Assembly (NCBI RefSeq): GCF_001544015.1
Contig: NZ_AP014924.1
Location: forward strand, 3,410,001-3,474,000
Direction of reading: 5' to 3'
DNA from: Limnochorda pilosa
GTDB taxonomy: Bacteria > Bacillota > Limnochordia > Limnochordales > Limnochordaceae
Length of the DNA: 64,000 bases
Shown here: in pieces, positions 29,911-44,716 of the stretch
How the letters are laid out: each line of letters opens with the position of its first letter
Numbering within the stretch: position 1 is the first letter of the stretch
Notes under the pieces: model-generated
What the model was told of the DNA's origin: nothing
The model's database searches: none
Seen by the model: only the letters and a program-made list of their open reading frames with translations
Position numbers and translations under genes: made by a program

Positions 29911-31983
29911 TCAGGCCTTCTGCTCCACGATGGTCCGCTCCAGGCTCTCAGGCACCTGGGCGTAGTGGTCGAACTGCATGCTGTACGTGGCCCGCCCCTG
30001 GGTCATCGAACGGAGGTCGGTGGCGTAGCCGAACATCTCCGCCAGCGGAACCACCGCCCGGACCACCTGCGCGTTCCCTCTGGGCGCCATCCCCTCGATG
30101 CGACCTCGGCGAGCGTTGAGGTCTCCCATGACGTCGCCGAGGAACTCCTCGGGTGTCACCACCTCGACCCGCATCAGAGGTTCGAGGAGCATGGGCGACG
30201 CCTTCTTGAGCCCTTCGCGGAAGCCCATGGAAGCGGCTATCCTGAACGCCTGCTCGGAGGAGTCGACCTCGTGGTAGGATCCGTCCACCAGCGCGACACG
30301 CACGTCCACCACCGGATACCCGGCGAGCACGCCGGAGGTCATGGCCTCCCGCACGCCGGCCTCCACCGCCGGGACATACTCCCTGGGGACCACGCCTCCC
30401 ACGATCTTGCTCTCGAACGCGAACCCCTCGCCCGGAGCGGTGGGTTCGATCTCCAGCACCACGTGGCCGTACTGGCCGTGCCCGCCGGTCTGGCGGACGA
30501 ACTTCCCTTCCTGCTTGACCGCCTTCCGGATCGTCTCACGATAGGCCACCTGGGGCCGGCCGATGTTGGCGTTCACGTTGAACTCCCGCAGGAGCCGGTC
30601 GACGATGATCTCCAGGTGCAGCTCGCCCATGCCGCGAATGAGGGTCTGCCCGGTCTCCTCGTCGGTCTGGACGTGGAAGGTCGGGTCCTCTTCGGCCAGG
30701 CGCTGCAGAGCGATCCCCAGCTTGTCCTGGTCTGCCCTGGTCTTGGGTTCGATGGCCTGGTCGATCACCGGCTCCGGGAAGACGAGCCGTTCCAGGACGA
30801 TGGGACGGTCCGGGTCGCACAAGGTGTCGCCGGTGCTCACGTCCTTGAGGCCGACGCAGCCCACGATATCCCCCGCGTAGGCCTCCGCGAGCTCCTCGCG
30901 GTGGTTGGCGTGCATGCGCAGGACCCGGCCGATCCGCTCCTTCCGGTCCTTGGTGCTGTTGTACACGTAGCTGCCGGCCTTCAGGACCCCCCCGTAGACA
31001 CGCACGTAGGCCAGCTTCCCGACGTAGGGGTCGGCGGCGATCTTGAAGGCCAGGGCGGTCAGGGGCGCCTCGTCGCTGAGGGGCCGCTCCTCCAGCTCGT
31101 CGGTGTTCGGGCGATGACCCTTCACGGGCGGCAGGTCGGCCGGCGAGGGCAGGAAGTAGGTGATCGCGTCCAGCAGGAGCTGAACGCCCTTGTTCTTGAA
31201 GGAAGATCCGCAGAGTACGGGGACCACCCGCCCGCTCAGGCAGGCCGCCCTCAGGGCCCGCCGGAGGTCGGCGGGAGGGATCTCCTCGCCTTCCAAGTAG
31301 CGGGCGGTCAGGTCGTCGTCGTTCTCGACGATGGCCTCGATCATCTCCTGCCGAGCGCGCTCGACGTCTGCGGCCATCTCCGGCGGGACCTCCGTGGCCT
31401 CGCTCCGGGTGCCCAGGTCGTCCAGGTAGTGGATCGCCTTGTTCTCGATCAAGTCCACGATACCCTGGAACCTCTCCTCGGCGCCGATGGGAAGCTGGAC
31501 GGGCACGGCGTTGGCGCCGAGCCGCTCCCGCATGGACCCCACGGCGGCAGCGAAGTCCGCGCCGACCCGGTCCATCTTGTTGACGTACGCGATGCGGGGC
31601 ACCTCGTACTTGTCGGCCTGGCGCCAGACGTTCTCGGACTGGGGTTCCACGCCGGCAACCGCGTCGAAGATGGCGACGGCTCCATCGAGCACCCGCAACG
31701 AACGCTCCACTTCCACCGTGAAGTCCACGTGCCCGGGCGTATCAATGATGTTGATGGTGCACCCCCGCCACTGGCAGGTGGTCGCGGCCGCGGTGATGGT
31801 GATCCCCCGCTCCCGCTCCTGGACCATCCAGTCCATGGTGGCGGCACCCTCGTGAACCTCACCCATCCTGTGGATCCGGCCCGCGTAAAAGAGGATCCGC
31901 TCGGTGGTGGTGGTCTTGCCCGCGTCGATGTGGGCCATGATCCCTATGTTCCGGATCTGCTCAATAGGAGCAGGTCGAGCCAA
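29911..31983 (-). CDS. fusA: Elongation factor G
   Basis: A 690-residue translocase. The G domain has [26 protein letters not shown] and [12 protein letters not shown]; domains II-V follow, including the GMGELHLEI and [11 protein letters not shown] segments of domain IV/V. It lies between rpsG and tuf. Confidence 0.98.
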   Translation of the reverse strand: MARPAPIEQIRNIGIMAHIDAGKTTTTERILFYAGRIHRMGEVHEGAATMDWMVQERERGITITAAATTCQWRGCTINIIDTPGHVDFTVEVERSLRVLDGAVAIFDAVAGVEPQSENVWRQADKYEVPRIAYVNKMDRVGADFAAAVGSMRERLGANAVPVQLPIGAEERFQGIVDLIENKAIHYLDDLGTRSEATEVPPEMAADVERARQEMIEAIVENDDDLTARYLEGEEIPPADLRRALRAACLSGRVVPVLCGSSFKNKGVQLLLDAITYFLPSPADLPPVKGHRPNTDELEERPLSDEAPLTALAFKIAADPYVGKLAYVRVYGGVLKAGSYVYNSTKDRKERIGRVLRMHANHREELAEAYAGDIVGCVGLKDVSTGDTLCDPDRPIVLERLVFPEPVIDQAIEPKTRADQDKLGIALQRLAEEDPTFHVQTDEETGQTLIRGMGELHLEIIVDRLLREFNVNANIGRPQVAYRETIRKAVKQEGKFVRQTGGHGQYGHVVLEIEPTAPGEGFAFESKIVGGVVPREYVPAVEAGVREAMTSGVLAGYPVVDVRVALVDGSYHEVDSSEQAFRIAASMGFREGLKKASPMLLEPLMRVEVVTPEEFLGDVMGDLNARRGRIEGMAPRGNAQVVRAVVPLAEMFGYATDLRSMTQGRATYSMQFDHYAQVPESLERTIVEQKA

Positions 31984-32009
31984 GGAAAGCTCCTCCTCGT
32001 TGCCCTAGC

Positions 32010-32483
32010 CTACCAGCGGTAGTGCGCGAACGCCCGGTTCGCCTCCGCCATGCGGTGCGTCTCTTCCCTCCGCCGGACGGCGCCGCCCTGGCCGCTGGCC
32101 GCGTCCATGATCTCGCGCGCCAGCTTCTGATCCATGGTCCGAGCATCGCCACGCTGCCGGGCGTACTGGACCAGCCACCGCATGCCCAGGCTCAAACGGC
32201 GGCTCGGCCGTACCTCGAGGGGCACCTGGTAGGTCGCGCCCCCGACACGCCGCGGGCGAACCTCCAGCACGGGCTGCACGTTCTTGAGAGCCTCTTCCAG
32301 GACCTCCAGCGGCTCGCGCCCGGTCTGCTCCCTCACGATCTCCAGGGCCCGGTAGACGATCCGCTCGGCCACCGCCTTCTTCCCCGACTGCATGATCTTG
32401 TTGATCAGGCGGGCCACCAGCGGGCTTCCATGCACCAGGTCGGGTGCGATCTCCCGCTGCGGCACCGCTCCGCGCCGCGGCAT
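32010..32483 (-). CDS. rpsG: 30S ribosomal protein S7
   Basis: A 157-residue S7: [19 protein letters not shown] start, [19 protein letters not shown] and [21 protein letters not shown] primary 16S 3'-domain binder and the usual autorepressor of str operons. Confidence 0.97.
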   Translation of the reverse strand: MPRRGAVPQREIAPDLVHGSPLVARLINKIMQSGKKAVAERIVYRALEIVREQTGREPLEVLEEALKNVQPVLEVRPRRVGGATYQVPLEVRPSRRLSLGMRWLVQYARQRGDARTMDQKLAREIMDAASGQGGAVRRREETHRMAEANRAFAHYRW

Positions 32484-32516
32484 GCTACTCCCTCCTCACC
32501 CAGGCTTGGCCGGCCT

Positions 32517-32930
32517 TCACTTCGGCCGCTTGGCCCCGTACTTGGACCGTCCCTGGCGCCGGTCGGTGACCCCGGCGGCGTCCAGGGTGCCTCGGATGAT
32601 ATGGTAGCGCACCCCCGGGAGGTCCTTGACGCGCCCCCCCCGGACCAGCACCACCGAGTGCTCCTGAAGGTTGTGACCCTCGCCGGGAATGTAGGAGGTC
32701 ACCTCGATCAGGTTGCTCAGCCGCACGCGGGCCACCTTCCGCAGGGCGGAGTTGGGCTTCTTGGGCGTCACCGTGTAGACCCGGGTGCAAACGCCGCGCT
32801 TCTGGGGCGAGCCCTCGGTATCCACCGTGGCGCCCGTCCGGCTGTTGTGTACGTACCGCAGCGCAGGCGCGGCCACCTTCGCGGCCCCGCTCCGGCGCCC
32901 CTTTCGAATAAGCTGGTGAATGGTCGGCAT
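32517..32930 (-). CDS. rpsL: 30S ribosomal protein S12
   Basis: A 137-residue S12 starting [15 protein letters not shown] (ATG 32930). The decoding-centre loops [17 protein letters not shown] and [13 protein letters not shown] carry both lysines at which streptomycin-resistance changes usually fall, so the wild-type state is present. The segment before SPQKRGVC (residues about 19-36, [12 protein letters not shown]) is unusual in sequence compared with low-GC Firmicutes. Confidence 0.97.
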   Translation of the reverse strand: MPTIHQLIRKGRRSGAAKVAAPALRYVHNSRTGATVDTEGSPQKRGVCTRVYTVTPKKPNSALRKVARVRLSNLIEVTSYIPGEGHNLQEHSVVLVRGGRVKDLPGVRYHIIRGTLDAAGVTDRRQGRSKYGAKRPK

Positions 32931-32975
32931 CGCTTCACACCTCCCCGCATCGGTGCTCCACACGCGCACAAACCC

Positions 32976-33221
32976 CTAGCCGATCACCGAGGCCGTCGCG
33001 GCGCCTACCTCGATACCGCAACAGCGCCCCAGCTCCAGCATGGACGCAACCCGTACCACCGCCAGGCGCCGTTCCCGGCAGAGCTCGAGGATGGGCCGCA
33101 CCACCTGCGGGTCCGCGTCCTCCGCGACCAGCACCAACCGGGGGCTCTCGTTCTTGATGGCCTTAAGCGTCTGCTTCGTTCCGACGGTTTTCCGCCGGGC
33201 AGCTCGAAAGCACCGTTCAAT
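32976..33221 (-). CDS. L7Ae/L30e family ribosomal protein (YbxF-like), start codon non-canonical
   Basis: An L7Ae-fold RNA-binding protein: TVGTKQTLKAIKNESPRLVL, VAEDADPQVVRPILELCRER and CGIEVGAATASVIG match the YbxF-type proteins encoded before rpsL in Bacilli, which recognise kink-turns. Between the mapped promoter (start of transcription near 33258) and the conserved domain there is no ATG, GTG or TTG in this frame. ATT at 33219-33221 would give 81 residues, almost exactly the Bacillus length, so I use it; there is no obvious Shine-Dalgarno. An upstream open stretch in the same frame reaches past the promoter and cannot be the start on this transcript. Confidence 0.75.
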   Translation of the reverse strand: MERCFRAARRKTVGTKQTLKAIKNESPRLVLVAEDADPQVVRPILELCRERRLAVVRVASMLELGRCCGIEVGAATASVIG

Positions 33222-33264
33222 GGCCGCTAGATCCGGTGGATCCTGGCTTTGCGCGCACTCCGGT

Positions 33265-33293
33265 ATTGTAGCACCGTCCCTACCCCCTGTCAA
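33265..33293 (-). promoter_or_regulatory. Sigma-A promoter of the str-S10-spc-alpha super-operon
   Basis: On the minus strand TTGACA (33288-33293), exactly 17 nt, then TACAAT (33265-33270): essentially consensus. It follows the rpoC terminator and precedes the L7Ae-like gene and rpsL. No other comparably strong promoter is seen in the following 21 kb. Confidence 0.88.
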
Positions 33294-33334
33294 CAGCACC
33301 CCTCCTTGTCGGGCTCGGTCCGACGCGCCCGGAA

Positions 33335-33359
33335 GGGGCGGGGACCTCTGCCCCGCCCC
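33335..33359 (-). terminator. Putative terminator after rpoC
   Basis: Perfect 9-bp arms GGGGCGGGG and CCCCGCCCC around a 7-nt loop, about 55 nt after the rpoC stop. The U-tail is poor (TTCCGG), so termination may be weak or factor-aided. Confidence 0.55.
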
Positions 33360-33412
33360 GCCGGAGAGCCTTGCCTTTCATCCAGGGGACCCGCTCCGCG
33401 GCACCCGGGTGT

Positions 33413-37177
<3,765 letters not shown>

Positions 37178-37228
37178 TCGGATTCCCCCTCCGAACGTCC
37201 CCTGCGGCTTCCTGGACAGGACACCGGG

Positions 37229-40200
37229 TCATGCGCCGGGCCTCCGGCTCGCGGCGCCCTCGTCCTCTTCCTCGTCCTCGTCGCCCAGCCCCGTCCGACG
37301 CGGGCCGTAGAGCTCGACCATCTCCTCGGGCGAGACCAGCGGCCGCGCGTCGTCCAGCTCCTCCTCGGCCAGAAAGGCGCCCTCGTCGTCCAGTGCCTCC
37401 TCCTCGGGCTCCCCTTCGGCCTCTTCCTCGCCGGCCTCCACGGCTTCCTCGTCCTCTCCGGGTTCGGCCACCTCCACGGCCCTGGCGGCAGGCCGCCGCG
37501 GCTCGTCGCGATCGTCCTCCCGGCCCTGGATGTCGATGCCGAGCTCCCGGGCCATTTCGGAGATGTCTTCTTCTTCCTCGCGGATCTCGATCTCCTGGGC
37601 GTCCTCGGTGAGCACCTTCACGTCCAGGCCCAGGCTCTGGAGCTCCTTGATGAGCACCTTGAACGCCTCGGGAGCGCCGGGTTCGGGCACGTTCTCGCCC
37701 TTGACGATGGCTTCGTAGGTCTTGACCCGCCCCACCACGTCGTCGGACTTGACCGTGAGGAGCTCCTGCAGGGTGTAGGCGGCCCCGTAGGCCTCCAGGG
37801 CCCAGACCTCCATCTCGCCGAAGCGCTGCCCGCCGAACTGGGCCTTGCCCCCCAGCGGCTGCTGGGTGACCAGGGAGTAGGGACCCACCGACCGGGCGTG
37901 GATCTTGTCGTCCACCAGGTGGGCGAGCTTCAACATGTAGGTGTAGCCGATGCTCACCGGGTGGTCGAAGGTCTCGCCCGAGCGACCGTCCCGGAGCCAC
38001 ACCTTCCCGTCAGGGTCGACGCCGGCCTTCTCCAGCTGCTCGAGCACTTCGATCTCCGTGGCCCCGTCGAAGACGGGGGTCGCCACGTAGATGCCCATGG
38101 CTCGGGCCGCCCACCCCAGGTGGTTCTCCAGGACCTGGCCGATGTTCATCCGCGAGGGCACGCCCAGCGGGTTCAGCACGACCTCGATGGACGTCCCGTC
38201 GGGCAGGAAGGGCATGTCCTCCTCGGGCAGGATCCGGGCGATGACCCCCTTGTTCCCGTGGCGGCCGGCCATCTTGTCGCCCTCGGAGACCTTCCGCTTC
38301 TGCGCGACGTAGACCCGCACCATCCGGTTGACCCCGGGCGAGAGCTCGTCGTTGGCCTCCCGGTCGAAGACCTTCACGTCCACCACCACGCCGCCCTCAC
38401 CGTGGGGAACCCGCAGCGAGGTGTCGCGCACCTCCCGCGCCTTCTCGCCGAAGATCGCCCTCAGCAGCCTCTCCTCGGCGGTCAGCTCGGTCTCGCCCTT
38501 GGGCGTCACCTTGCCCACCATGATGTCGCCCGGGCGGACCTCGGCGCCGATGCGGATGATCCCCCGCTCGTCCAGGTTCTTCAGGACCTCGTCGCCCACG
38601 TTGGGGATGTCGCGGGTGATCTCCTCGGCGCCCAGCTTGGTGTCGCGGGCCTGGCACTCGTACTCCTCGATGTGGATGGAGGTGAAGACGTCGTCCTTCA
38701 CCAGCTTCTCGCTGACCAGGATGGCGTCTTCGTAGTTGTAGCCCTCCCACGGCATGTAGGCCACCAGCACGTTCCGGCCCAGGGCCAGCTCGCCCTGGTC
38801 GGTGGAGGAGCCGTCGGCGACCACGTCGCCCGCCTCCACCCGCTCGCCCCGGTGCACCAGCGGCTTCTGGTTGAAGCACGTCCCCTGGTTGGACCGCTCG
38901 AACTTCCGGAGCCGGTAGTGGTCCTCGTCGCCGTGGTCGGAGCGGACGACGACCTCGTTCGCGCTCACCCGGACGACGGTCCCCGGTCGGAACGCGGTCA
39001 CCACCACGCCCGAGTCGACGGCGGCCTTGTACTCCATGCCCGTGCCCACCAGCGGCGCCTCGGCTTTGAGAAGGGGAACCGCCTGGCGCTGCATGTTGGC
39101 GCCCATGAGCGCCCGGGAGGCGTCGTCGTTCTCCAGGAAGGGGATCAGCGCCGCGGCCACGCTCACCATCTGCTTGGGCGAGACGTCCATGAAGTCCACC
39201 TGCTCGCGCGGCACGATGAGGATCTGGTCCTTCCAGCGGGCCGACACCCGCTGGTTGACCAGGGTGCTGTCTTCGCCCACGGGCTCGTTGGCCTGGGCGA
39301 CGATGAAGTTGTCCTCCTCGTCGGCCGTCAGGTAGACGATCTCCTCGGTGACCCGACCCTCCTCCACCCGGCGGTACGGCGTCTCGATGAACCCGAAGTC
39401 GTTGATGCGGGCGTAGCTGGAGAGCGACCCGATGAGGCCTATGTTCGGCCCTTCAGGCGTCTCGATGGGGCACATGCGGCCGTAGTGGGAGTGGTGCACG
39501 TCCCGCACCTCGAATCCCGCCCGCTCTCGGGAGAGACCGCCCGGCCCCAGGGCCGAGAGCCGCCGCTTGTGGGTCAGCTCGGCCAGGGGGTTGGTCTGGT
39601 CCATGAACTGGGAGAGCTGGGAGGAGCCGAAGAACTCCTTGATGGCCGCCACCACCGGCCGGATGTTGATGAGCGCCTGGGGCGTGATGATGTCCACGTC
39701 CTGGATGGTCATGCGCTCCCGCACCACCCGCTCCATGCGGGAAAGGCCGATCCGGAACTGGTTCTGCAGGAGCTCGCCCACCGACTTGAGCCGCCGGTTG
39801 CCCAGGTGGTCGATGTCGTCGGTCTGGCCCACGCCCTGCATCAGGTTGACCAGGTAGCCCACGGCAGCCACCAGATCTCCCTGGGTGAGGACCTTCTCAT
39901 CGGCGTCGGGGTGGCCGTTGCCCAGGACCCGGATGACGTTGCCGTCCTCGTCCTCGATCTCTACATAGGGAACGGCCCGCTCCTCCACCTGCTCCGCAAG
40001 CTTCCGGATGATCTTGACGCCTGCCTCGGCCAGCACCTCGCCCGTCCCGGGGTCCACCACGGCCGTGGCCAGGGTCCGGTTCAGAATGCGCGGAAGCAGG
40101 CGCAGCTTCTTGTTCACCTTGTACCGGCCCACACCCGCCAGGTCGTAGCGCTTCGGATCGCTGAAGAGGGTCTGGAAGAGTGTGCGCGCGTTCTCCTCGG

Positions 40201-40933
40201 TGGGGGGCTCGCCTGGGCGCAGCCTCTTGTAGATCTCCACCAGCGCCTCGATCTGGGAGCCGGTGTTGTCCCGGTCCAGGGTGGCCCGGATCGGCTCCGC
40301 CTCCCGGAAGGTCTCGAGGATCTGGGCGTCGGTCTCCAGGCCCATGGCGCGCAGCAGCACGGTCGCGGGGATCTTGCGGGTGCGGTCGACTTTGACGTAG
40401 ATGGCCTGGACCGCATCCGTCTCGAACTCGAGCCAGGCGCCCCGGTTGGGGATCACGCTGCTGGTGAAGATGGGACGGCCGTTGTTGTCGGTGTCCCGGT
40501 TGAAGTAGACGCCGGGCGAGCGGACCAGCTGGCTCACGATCACCCGCTCGGCCCCGTTGATGATGAAGGTGCCGTTCTCGGTCATGAGCGGGAAGTCGCC
40601 CATGAAGACCTCCTGCTCCTTGACCTCGCCGGTCTCCTTGTTGATCAGGCGCACCTTCACCTTCAGTGGCGCGTTGTAGGTGGCGTCCCGGTGCTTGCAC
40701 TCCTCGACCGTGTACTTGGGCTCTCCCAGATTGTAGTCGACGAATTCGAGGACCAGGTTGCCGGTGAAGTCCTGGATCGGCGAGATGTCCCGGAAGGTCT
40801 CCAGAAGCCCCTCCTTGAGGAACCACTCGTAGGACTTGCGCTGAACCTCGATGAGGTTCGGCATGTCCAGGACCTCGTGGATCTTGCCGAAGCTCACCCG
40901 CTCCCGCCTGGGTGCCTTGATCTCCACCGCCAA
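37229..40933 (-). CDS. rpoB: DNA-directed RNA polymerase subunit beta
   Basis: A 1,234-residue beta subunit. The start is TTG 40933, seven nt after GAGGTG; GTG two codons on is possible. The rifampicin pocket [20 protein letters not shown] and [11 protein letters not shown] is the wild-type sensitive form. [18 protein letters not shown], the [11 protein letters not shown] motif and the [17 protein letters not shown]-like C-terminal clamp segment are conserved. The last ~116 residues are an acidic extension that mirrors the tail of beta'. Confidence 0.98.
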   Translation of the reverse strand: MAVEIKAPRRERVSFGKIHEVLDMPNLIEVQRKSYEWFLKEGLLETFRDISPIQDFTGNLVLEFVDYNLGEPKYTVEECKHRDATYNAPLKVKVRLINKETGEVKEQEVFMGDFPLMTENGTFIINGAERVIVSQLVRSPGVYFNRDTDNNGRPIFTSSVIPNRGAWLEFETDAVQAIYVKVDRTRKIPATVLLRAMGLETDAQILETFREAEPIRATLDRDNTGSQIEALVEIYKRLRPGEPPTEENARTLFQTLFSDPKRYDLAGVGRYKVNKKLRLLPRILNRTLATAVVDPGTGEVLAEAGVKIIRKLAEQVEERAVPYVEIEDEDGNVIRVLGNGHPDADEKVLTQGDLVAAVGYLVNLMQGVGQTDDIDHLGNRRLKSVGELLQNQFRIGLSRMERVVRERMTIQDVDIITPQALINIRPVVAAIKEFFGSSQLSQFMDQTNPLAELTHKRRLSALGPGGLSRERAGFEVRDVHHSHYGRMCPIETPEGPNIGLIGSLSSYARINDFGFIETPYRRVEEGRVTEEIVYLTADEEDNFIVAQANEPVGEDSTLVNQRVSARWKDQILIVPREQVDFMDVSPKQMVSVAAALIPFLENDDASRALMGANMQRQAVPLLKAEAPLVGTGMEYKAAVDSGVVVTAFRPGTVVRVSANEVVVRSDHGDEDHYRLRKFERSNQGTCFNQKPLVHRGERVEAGDVVADGSSTDQGELALGRNVLVAYMPWEGYNYEDAILVSEKLVKDDVFTSIHIEEYECQARDTKLGAEEITRDIPNVGDEVLKNLDERGIIRIGAEVRPGDIMVGKVTPKGETELTAEERLLRAIFGEKAREVRDTSLRVPHGEGGVVVDVKVFDREANDELSPGVNRMVRVYVAQKRKVSEGDKMAGRHGNKGVIARILPEEDMPFLPDGTSIEVVLNPLGVPSRMNIGQVLENHLGWAARAMGIYVATPVFDGATEIEVLEQLEKAGVDPDGKVWLRDGRSGETFDHPVSIGYTYMLKLAHLVDDKIHARSVGPYSLVTQQPLGGKAQFGGQRFGEMEVWALEAYGAAYTLQELLTVKSDDVVGRVKTYEAIVKGENVPEPGAPEAFKVLIKELQSLGLDVKVLTEDAQEIEIREEEEDISEMARELGIDIQGREDDRDEPRRPAARAVEVAEPGEDEEAVEAGEEEAEGEPEEEALDDEGAFLAEEELDDARPLVSPEEMVELYGPRRTGLGDEDEEEDEGAASRRPGA

Positions 40934-41176
40934 TCGCGCTCACCTCGTTTTCAAGTCTGGGCGCAGCAAGGAAGGAAGAACAACTCGGTGCGAGAAGGAT
41001 AACGGCGGCAAGGGTCGAAGGTCATCACGTGGCACGGCGACCTGCCCCCTTACCGGACAAGAGGAGATACGGGACTCTGGGCCATGGAGTAGGGTCCGAC
41101 CCCGTGTGTGGGAATATGCATGGAGTGAGAAAACCGTCACCGGGTGGCCCGTGCCCGCACGTACCGACACCTATGC
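40934..41176 (-). other. Long 5' leader of rpoBC
   Basis: About 236 nt lie between the start of transcription predicted from the promoter at 41177-41206 and the rpoB TTG. I see no ORF, terminator or known riboswitch in it; short GC hairpins and a TTTT run (near 41130) occur. Confidence 0.5.
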
Positions 41177-41206
41177 ACTCTACCACACGGTGAGGCGGCT
41201 TGTCAA
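41177..41206 (-). promoter_or_regulatory. Sigma-A promoter of rpoB-rpoC
   Basis: Minus strand TTGACA (41201-41206), 18-nt spacer, TAGAGT (41177-41182), about 100 nt after the rplL stop. It gives rpoBC an own promoter in addition to read-through from rplJL. Confidence 0.75.
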
Positions 41207-41306
41207 GCTTCCTTCGCCCTCGTGAGCCAGGAGGGGCGCCGTCAGGGAGCGGATCCCAGGCGGATGCTCTTCCTCACGCCCGGCACCCGCCCCCTGCCGT
41301 GCACCG

Positions 41307-41693
41307 TTACTTCACCTCGACGCTGGCTCCAACCTCTTCCAGCTTCTTCTTGATCTCCTCGGCCTGGTCCTTGGAGATGGCCTCCTTGACGGGCTTGGGG
41401 GCCGAATCCACCAGGTCCTTGGCTTCCTTCAGCCCCAGGCCCGTGATCTCGCGGACCACCTTGATCACCTGGATCTTCTTCTCGCCGGCGCCGGTGAGGA
41501 CCACGTCGAACTCGGTCTTCTCCTCTTCCGCCGCTTCCGCGGCGCCTGCAGCCGCGGCCGGACCGGCGGCCACCGCCACGGGCGCCGCCGCGCTCACACC
41601 GAACTTCTCCTCCAGCGCCTTGACCAGCTCGGCGAGCTCCAAGACCGACATGCCGCCAATGGCCTCGAGGATCTCTTCCTTAGTAACCGCCAT
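41307..41693 (-). CDS. rplL: 50S ribosomal protein L7/L12
   Basis: A 128-residue stalk protein: N-terminal dimerisation helices ([20 protein letters not shown]), Ala/Gly-rich hinge and the C-terminal factor-binding domain with [20 protein letters not shown]. Follows rplJ. Confidence 0.97.
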   Translation of the reverse strand: MAVTKEEILEAIGGMSVLELAELVKALEEKFGVSAAAPVAVAAGPAAAAGAAEAAEEEKTEFDVVLTGAGEKKIQVIKVVREITGLGLKEAKDLVDSAPKPVKEAISKDQAEEIKKKLEEVGASVEVK

Positions 41694-41762
41694 GCTTGCG
41701 GCCTCCTCTCACGTCTACCTCGTACCTGTCCTCTGCCACTGCCTCGCCGCGGCGGGCAGGTC

Positions 41763-42290
41763 TCACCCTGCCTCCCGCTCGCGGCGGAGGGCATCCAGCG
41801 CGTAAACCAGCTTGCGAGGCACCCCACTGAGCACGTACACCAGACCGCTCATGGGTCCCTGGAGCGCGCGCAGCACCTGCGCAAGCAGCTCCTCCCGGCC
41901 CGGCAGCGTCGCGAGGCGCGTGACACCCGCGGCATCGACGCGCGCGCCGTTCAAGACTCCGCCCTTGACCTGCAGCTCCTGGTGCTGGCGCGCGAACGAG
42001 TCCAGCACCTTCGCGGGCGCCACCGGGTCCGCGTAGGCGAAGGCCAGGACGGTGGGACCGTCCAGAAACGCCTTGAGTTCCGGCACCTGGGCCTCGTCCG
42101 AAGCTCGCCGGGCAAGGGTGTTCTTGACCACCTTCACGTCCACCCCTGCCTGGCGCATCTGGCTTCGCAGCTGGCCCATCGCCTTCACGCTCAGGCCCCG
42201 GTAGTCCGCGGCCAAGACGGCCTGCGACCGGCGCATCCGATCGGTGAGGTCGACCACCTGGGCCACCTTCTCGGGTCTTGGCACCTTCAC
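41763..42290 (-). CDS. rplJ: 50S ribosomal protein L10
   Basis: A 175-residue L10: KVAQVVDLTDRMRRSQAVLA start, DYRGLSVKAMGQLRSQMR and the C-terminal helix that binds L7/L12 dimers. Its mRNA begins with an L10-leader attenuator, so expression is probably autoregulated by the L10-L12 complex. Confidence 0.97.
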   Translation of the reverse strand: MKVPRPEKVAQVVDLTDRMRRSQAVLAADYRGLSVKAMGQLRSQMRQAGVDVKVVKNTLARRASDEAQVPELKAFLDGPTVLAFAYADPVAPAKVLDSFARQHQELQVKGGVLNGARVDAAGVTRLATLPGREELLAQVLRALQGPMSGLVYVLSGVPRKLVYALDALRREREAG

Positions 42291-42304
42291 ATCCCTCCTT
42301 GACG

Positions 42305-42437
42305 CGAAAACCGCCGGCCCAGGCAGCCGGCGGCGCGGGGGACGCGCCAGGCGCGTTGAAAACCTACCTCACCCCTGCCTCGGCCGGTGGGTCGTCGGGG
42401 AACCCTTTGAGCCCACGAGGGCACCGGCTGTCTGCGG
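42305..42437 (-). ncRNA. L10 leader (rplJL autoregulatory attenuator) with terminator
   Basis: Between rplA and rplJ the minus strand carries the L10-leader blocks GCAGACAGCCGGTGC (around 42436-42422) and CACCGGCCGAGGCAGG (around 42390-42375), followed by an intrinsic terminator: CCGCCGGC (42326-42333) pairs with GCCGGCGG (42311-42318), then TTTTC. In this family L10(L12)4 binding or its absence decides between terminator and read-through into rplJ. Confidence 0.85.
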
Positions 42438-42471
42438 CACATCGGTTTGGGTTGTCCGTTCGGGCAGCGCC

Positions 42472-43191
42472 TCAGGAAGCCGCCCGAGCCTGGGTGAAAC
42501 CGAGCACGTCCTGAGGTTGGAGCCGGATGCCCGGGCTCATGGTGGTGGAAAGGGCCACCTTGCGGAGGTACTGGCCCTTGGCCGCCTGGGGCTTCGCCCG
42601 CACCACGGCATCGATGAGCGCCCGGAAGTTCTCCTGGAGCTGCTCTTCCGAGAAGGAGGCCTTCCCGATGGGCACGTGCATGCCACCCTCTTTGTTCACC
42701 CGGAACTCCACCTTGCCGGCCTTGATCTCCCGCACCGCCCGGTCCACGTCGTTGCTGACCGTCCCGGACTTGGGGTTGGGCATGAGGCCGCGCGGGCCCA
42801 GAATCCGGCCGAGGCGCCCGACGACGCCCATCACGTCGGGGGTGGCCACGGCCACGTCGAAATCGATCTGCCCGCCCTGAATCCTTTCGGCCAGGTCCTC
42901 GAGACCCACCACGTCCGCGCCCGCGGCACGGGCCTCATCGGCTTTCGCGCCCCGGGCGAAGACCGCCACGCGAACGGTGCGGCCCGTGCCGTGGGGAAGC
43001 ACGACGGTGCCTCGCACCTGCTGGTCCGCGTGCCGGGGGTCGACGCCCAGCTTCAGCGCGACCTCCACCGTCTCGTCGAAGCGGGCGGACCCGAAGCGCT
43101 TCACGAGCCCGATGGCCTCTTCCGGCGCGTAGGTCTTGAGGGGATCGTACTGCTCCACCAGTTGCAGATAGCGCTTCCCGTGACGTGCCAT
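42472..43191 (-). CDS. rplA: 50S ribosomal protein L1
   Basis: A 239-residue L1 from ATG 43191 ([16 protein letters not shown]). [34 protein letters not shown] and the C-terminal [14 protein letters not shown] are conserved. Starts 5 nt before the rplK stop region, in the usual rplK-rplA pair. Confidence 0.97.
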   Translation of the reverse strand: MARHGKRYLQLVEQYDPLKTYAPEEAIGLVKRFGSARFDETVEVALKLGVDPRHADQQVRGTVVLPHGTGRTVRVAVFARGAKADEARAAGADVVGLEDLAERIQGGQIDFDVAVATPDVMGVVGRLGRILGPRGLMPNPKSGTVSNDVDRAVREIKAGKVEFRVNKEGGMHVPIGKASFSEEQLQENFRALIDAVVRAKPQAAKGQYLRKVALSTTMSPGIRLQPQDVLGFTQARAAS

Positions 43192-43195
43192 TGGA

Positions 43196-43621
43196 CTACC
43201 CCTCCACCACGAGGCCCATGCTGCGGGCGGTACCTGCGATGATGCGCATGGCCGCATCGATGTCGTTGGCGTTCAGGTCCGGCATCTTCTGCTCGGCGAT
43301 CTGGCGGATCTGCGCCTGGGTCACGGTGCCCACCTTCTCCCGGTTGGGAACCCCTGAGCCCTTCTCGAGGCCCGCGGCCTGCTTGAGGAGAATGGCGGCG
43401 GGCGGCGTCTTGGTGACGAAGCTGAAGGACCGGTCCGCATAGATGGTGATCTCCACCGGGATGATGGTCCCCGCTTGGGCCGCCGTCCGGGCGTTGAACG
43501 CCTTGCAGAACTCCATGATGTTGATCCCGTGGGGTCCCAAGGCCGTCCCCACCGGAGGCGCGGGGGTCGCCTTCCCCGCCGGGATCTGGATCTTGGTCAT
43601 CGCGATGATCTTCTTGGCCAC
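43196..43621 (-). CDS. rplK: 50S ribosomal protein L11
   Basis: A 141-residue L11 (GTG start 43621): [20 protein letters not shown] with the thiopeptide-contact prolines, [15 protein letters not shown], and C-terminal [20 protein letters not shown]. Wild-type at the thiostrepton-contact region. Confidence 0.97.
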   Translation of the reverse strand: MAKKIIAMTKIQIPAGKATPAPPVGTALGPHGINIMEFCKAFNARTAAQAGTIIPVEITIYADRSFSFVTKTPPAAILLKQAAGLEKGSGVPNREKVGTVTQAQIRQIAEQKMPDLNANDIDAAMRIIAGTARSMGLVVEG

Positions 43622-43640
43622 CGAGCCCTCACCCTTGCGC

Positions 43641-44240
43641 TCAGAGAATCTTTTCCACCTGGTTGAACTCCAGCTCCACCGGCGTCTCCCGCCCGAACAT
43701 GGAAACCACGACCCGCAGCTTGCCCCGCTCCAGGTTGACTTCGTCGATGGTTCCGGTGAAGTTCACGAAGGGGCCCGCCACCACCCGTACCGGATCGCCC
43801 ACTTCGAAGGCGACCCGCGGCCGAGCTTCCTCCTCCTCCATGCCGTGGAGGATGGCGCGCACCTCCGTCTCCTGGAGGGGGATGGGTCGATTGCCGCTCC
43901 CGACGAACCCCGTCACCCCCGGCGTGTTTCGTACCACGTACCAGGAGTCGTCGCTCATGATCATCTCGACCAGCACGTACCCGGGAAAGACCTTCCGCGT
44001 GATGATCTTCTTCTTGCCGTCGCGGAAGTCGATCTCTTCCTCGGTGGGGACCAGGATCCGGAAGATCTTGTCCTGCATCCCCATCGATTCGACCCGGTGC
44101 TCGAGGTTCGCCCTCACCTTGTTTTCGTACCCGGAGTAGGTGTGGACCACGTACCACGCCCGGCCATCATCGGGTTGCTCGGGCTGGGTCTCACCGCCGG
44201 TCCCGTTCACCTCCGGCGCGTCGTACTGCGGTTCCGGCAT
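43641..44240 (-). CDS. nusG: Transcription termination/antitermination factor NusG
   Basis: A 199-residue NusG: NGN domain ([30 protein letters not shown]) and KOW domain ([20 protein letters not shown]). An acidic, disordered ~27-residue N-terminal extension precedes the NGN domain. Start ATG 44240 follows AAGGGG. Between secE and rplK as usual. Confidence 0.97.
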   Translation of the reverse strand: MPEPQYDAPEVNGTGGETQPEQPDDGRAWYVVHTYSGYENKVRANLEHRVESMGMQDKIFRILVPTEEEIDFRDGKKKIITRKVFPGYVLVEMIMSDDSWYVVRNTPGVTGFVGSGNRPIPLQETEVRAILHGMEEEEARPRVAFEVGDPVRVVAGPFVNFTGTIDEVNLERGKLRVVVSMFGRETPVELEFNQVEKIL

Positions 44241-44258
44241 CAAGACCCACCCCTTCCC

Positions 44259-44501
44259 CTAGAGGATGCCCACCAGGTGGATCAACTGCGAGATCCCCAG
44301 GTCGGCCACCGCGACGAAAAGGGTGGTGGCGGCCACCACCACCAGCACGACCGCGGTGTAAACCGTCAACTCCCGCCGGTTCGGCCACGCGATCTTGCGC
44401 GCCTCACTGCGCACCTCGCGCAAGAACTGGGCCGCTCTACGCCCCAGCCCCTGCCGGGTGGCCACCTTCCCGGCCCTGTCTGTAGCCGCCAAGGTGCTCA
44501 C
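44259..44501 (-). CDS. secE: Preprotein translocase subunit SecE
   Basis: An 80-residue single-span SecE: RRAAQFLREVRSEARKIAWP amphipathic helix and WPNRRE motif, then one transmembrane helix (TAVVLVVVAATTLFVAVADL). GTG start. Partner of SecY encoded at 17935. Confidence 0.95.
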   Translation of the reverse strand: MSTLAATDRAGKVATRQGLGRRAAQFLREVRSEARKIAWPNRRELTVYTAVVLVVVAATTLFVAVADLGISQLIHLVGIL

Positions 44502-44527
44502 ATCCCATCCGTTCGCGCCCGGCCGAA

Positions 44528-44677
44528 TCAGCGAGTCTCCCGATGCGGCGTGTGTCGCCGGCAGACGGGGCAGTACTTCTTGAGCTCCAGGCGATCAGGA
44601 TCGTTGTTCTTGTTCTTGGTGGTCCGGTAGTTGCGGCCGCCGCACTCGGTGCACTCCATCGTGATGCCCACCCTCAA
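44528..44677 (-). CDS. rpmG: 50S ribosomal protein L33 (zinc-binding form)
   Basis: A 49-residue L33 with zinc ligands CTEC and CPVC and [23 protein letters not shown] 44677, five to seven nt after GGGAGGTGG, gives the family start (MRVGIT...); an internal ATG at 44659 would be too short. Confidence 0.95.
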   Translation of the reverse strand: MRVGITMECTECGGRNYRTTKNKNNDPDRLELKKYCPVCRRHTPHRETR

Positions 44678-44716
44678 CCAAGCCACCTCCCTGCCTGGCC
44701 GCGCAGGCACCTATTG

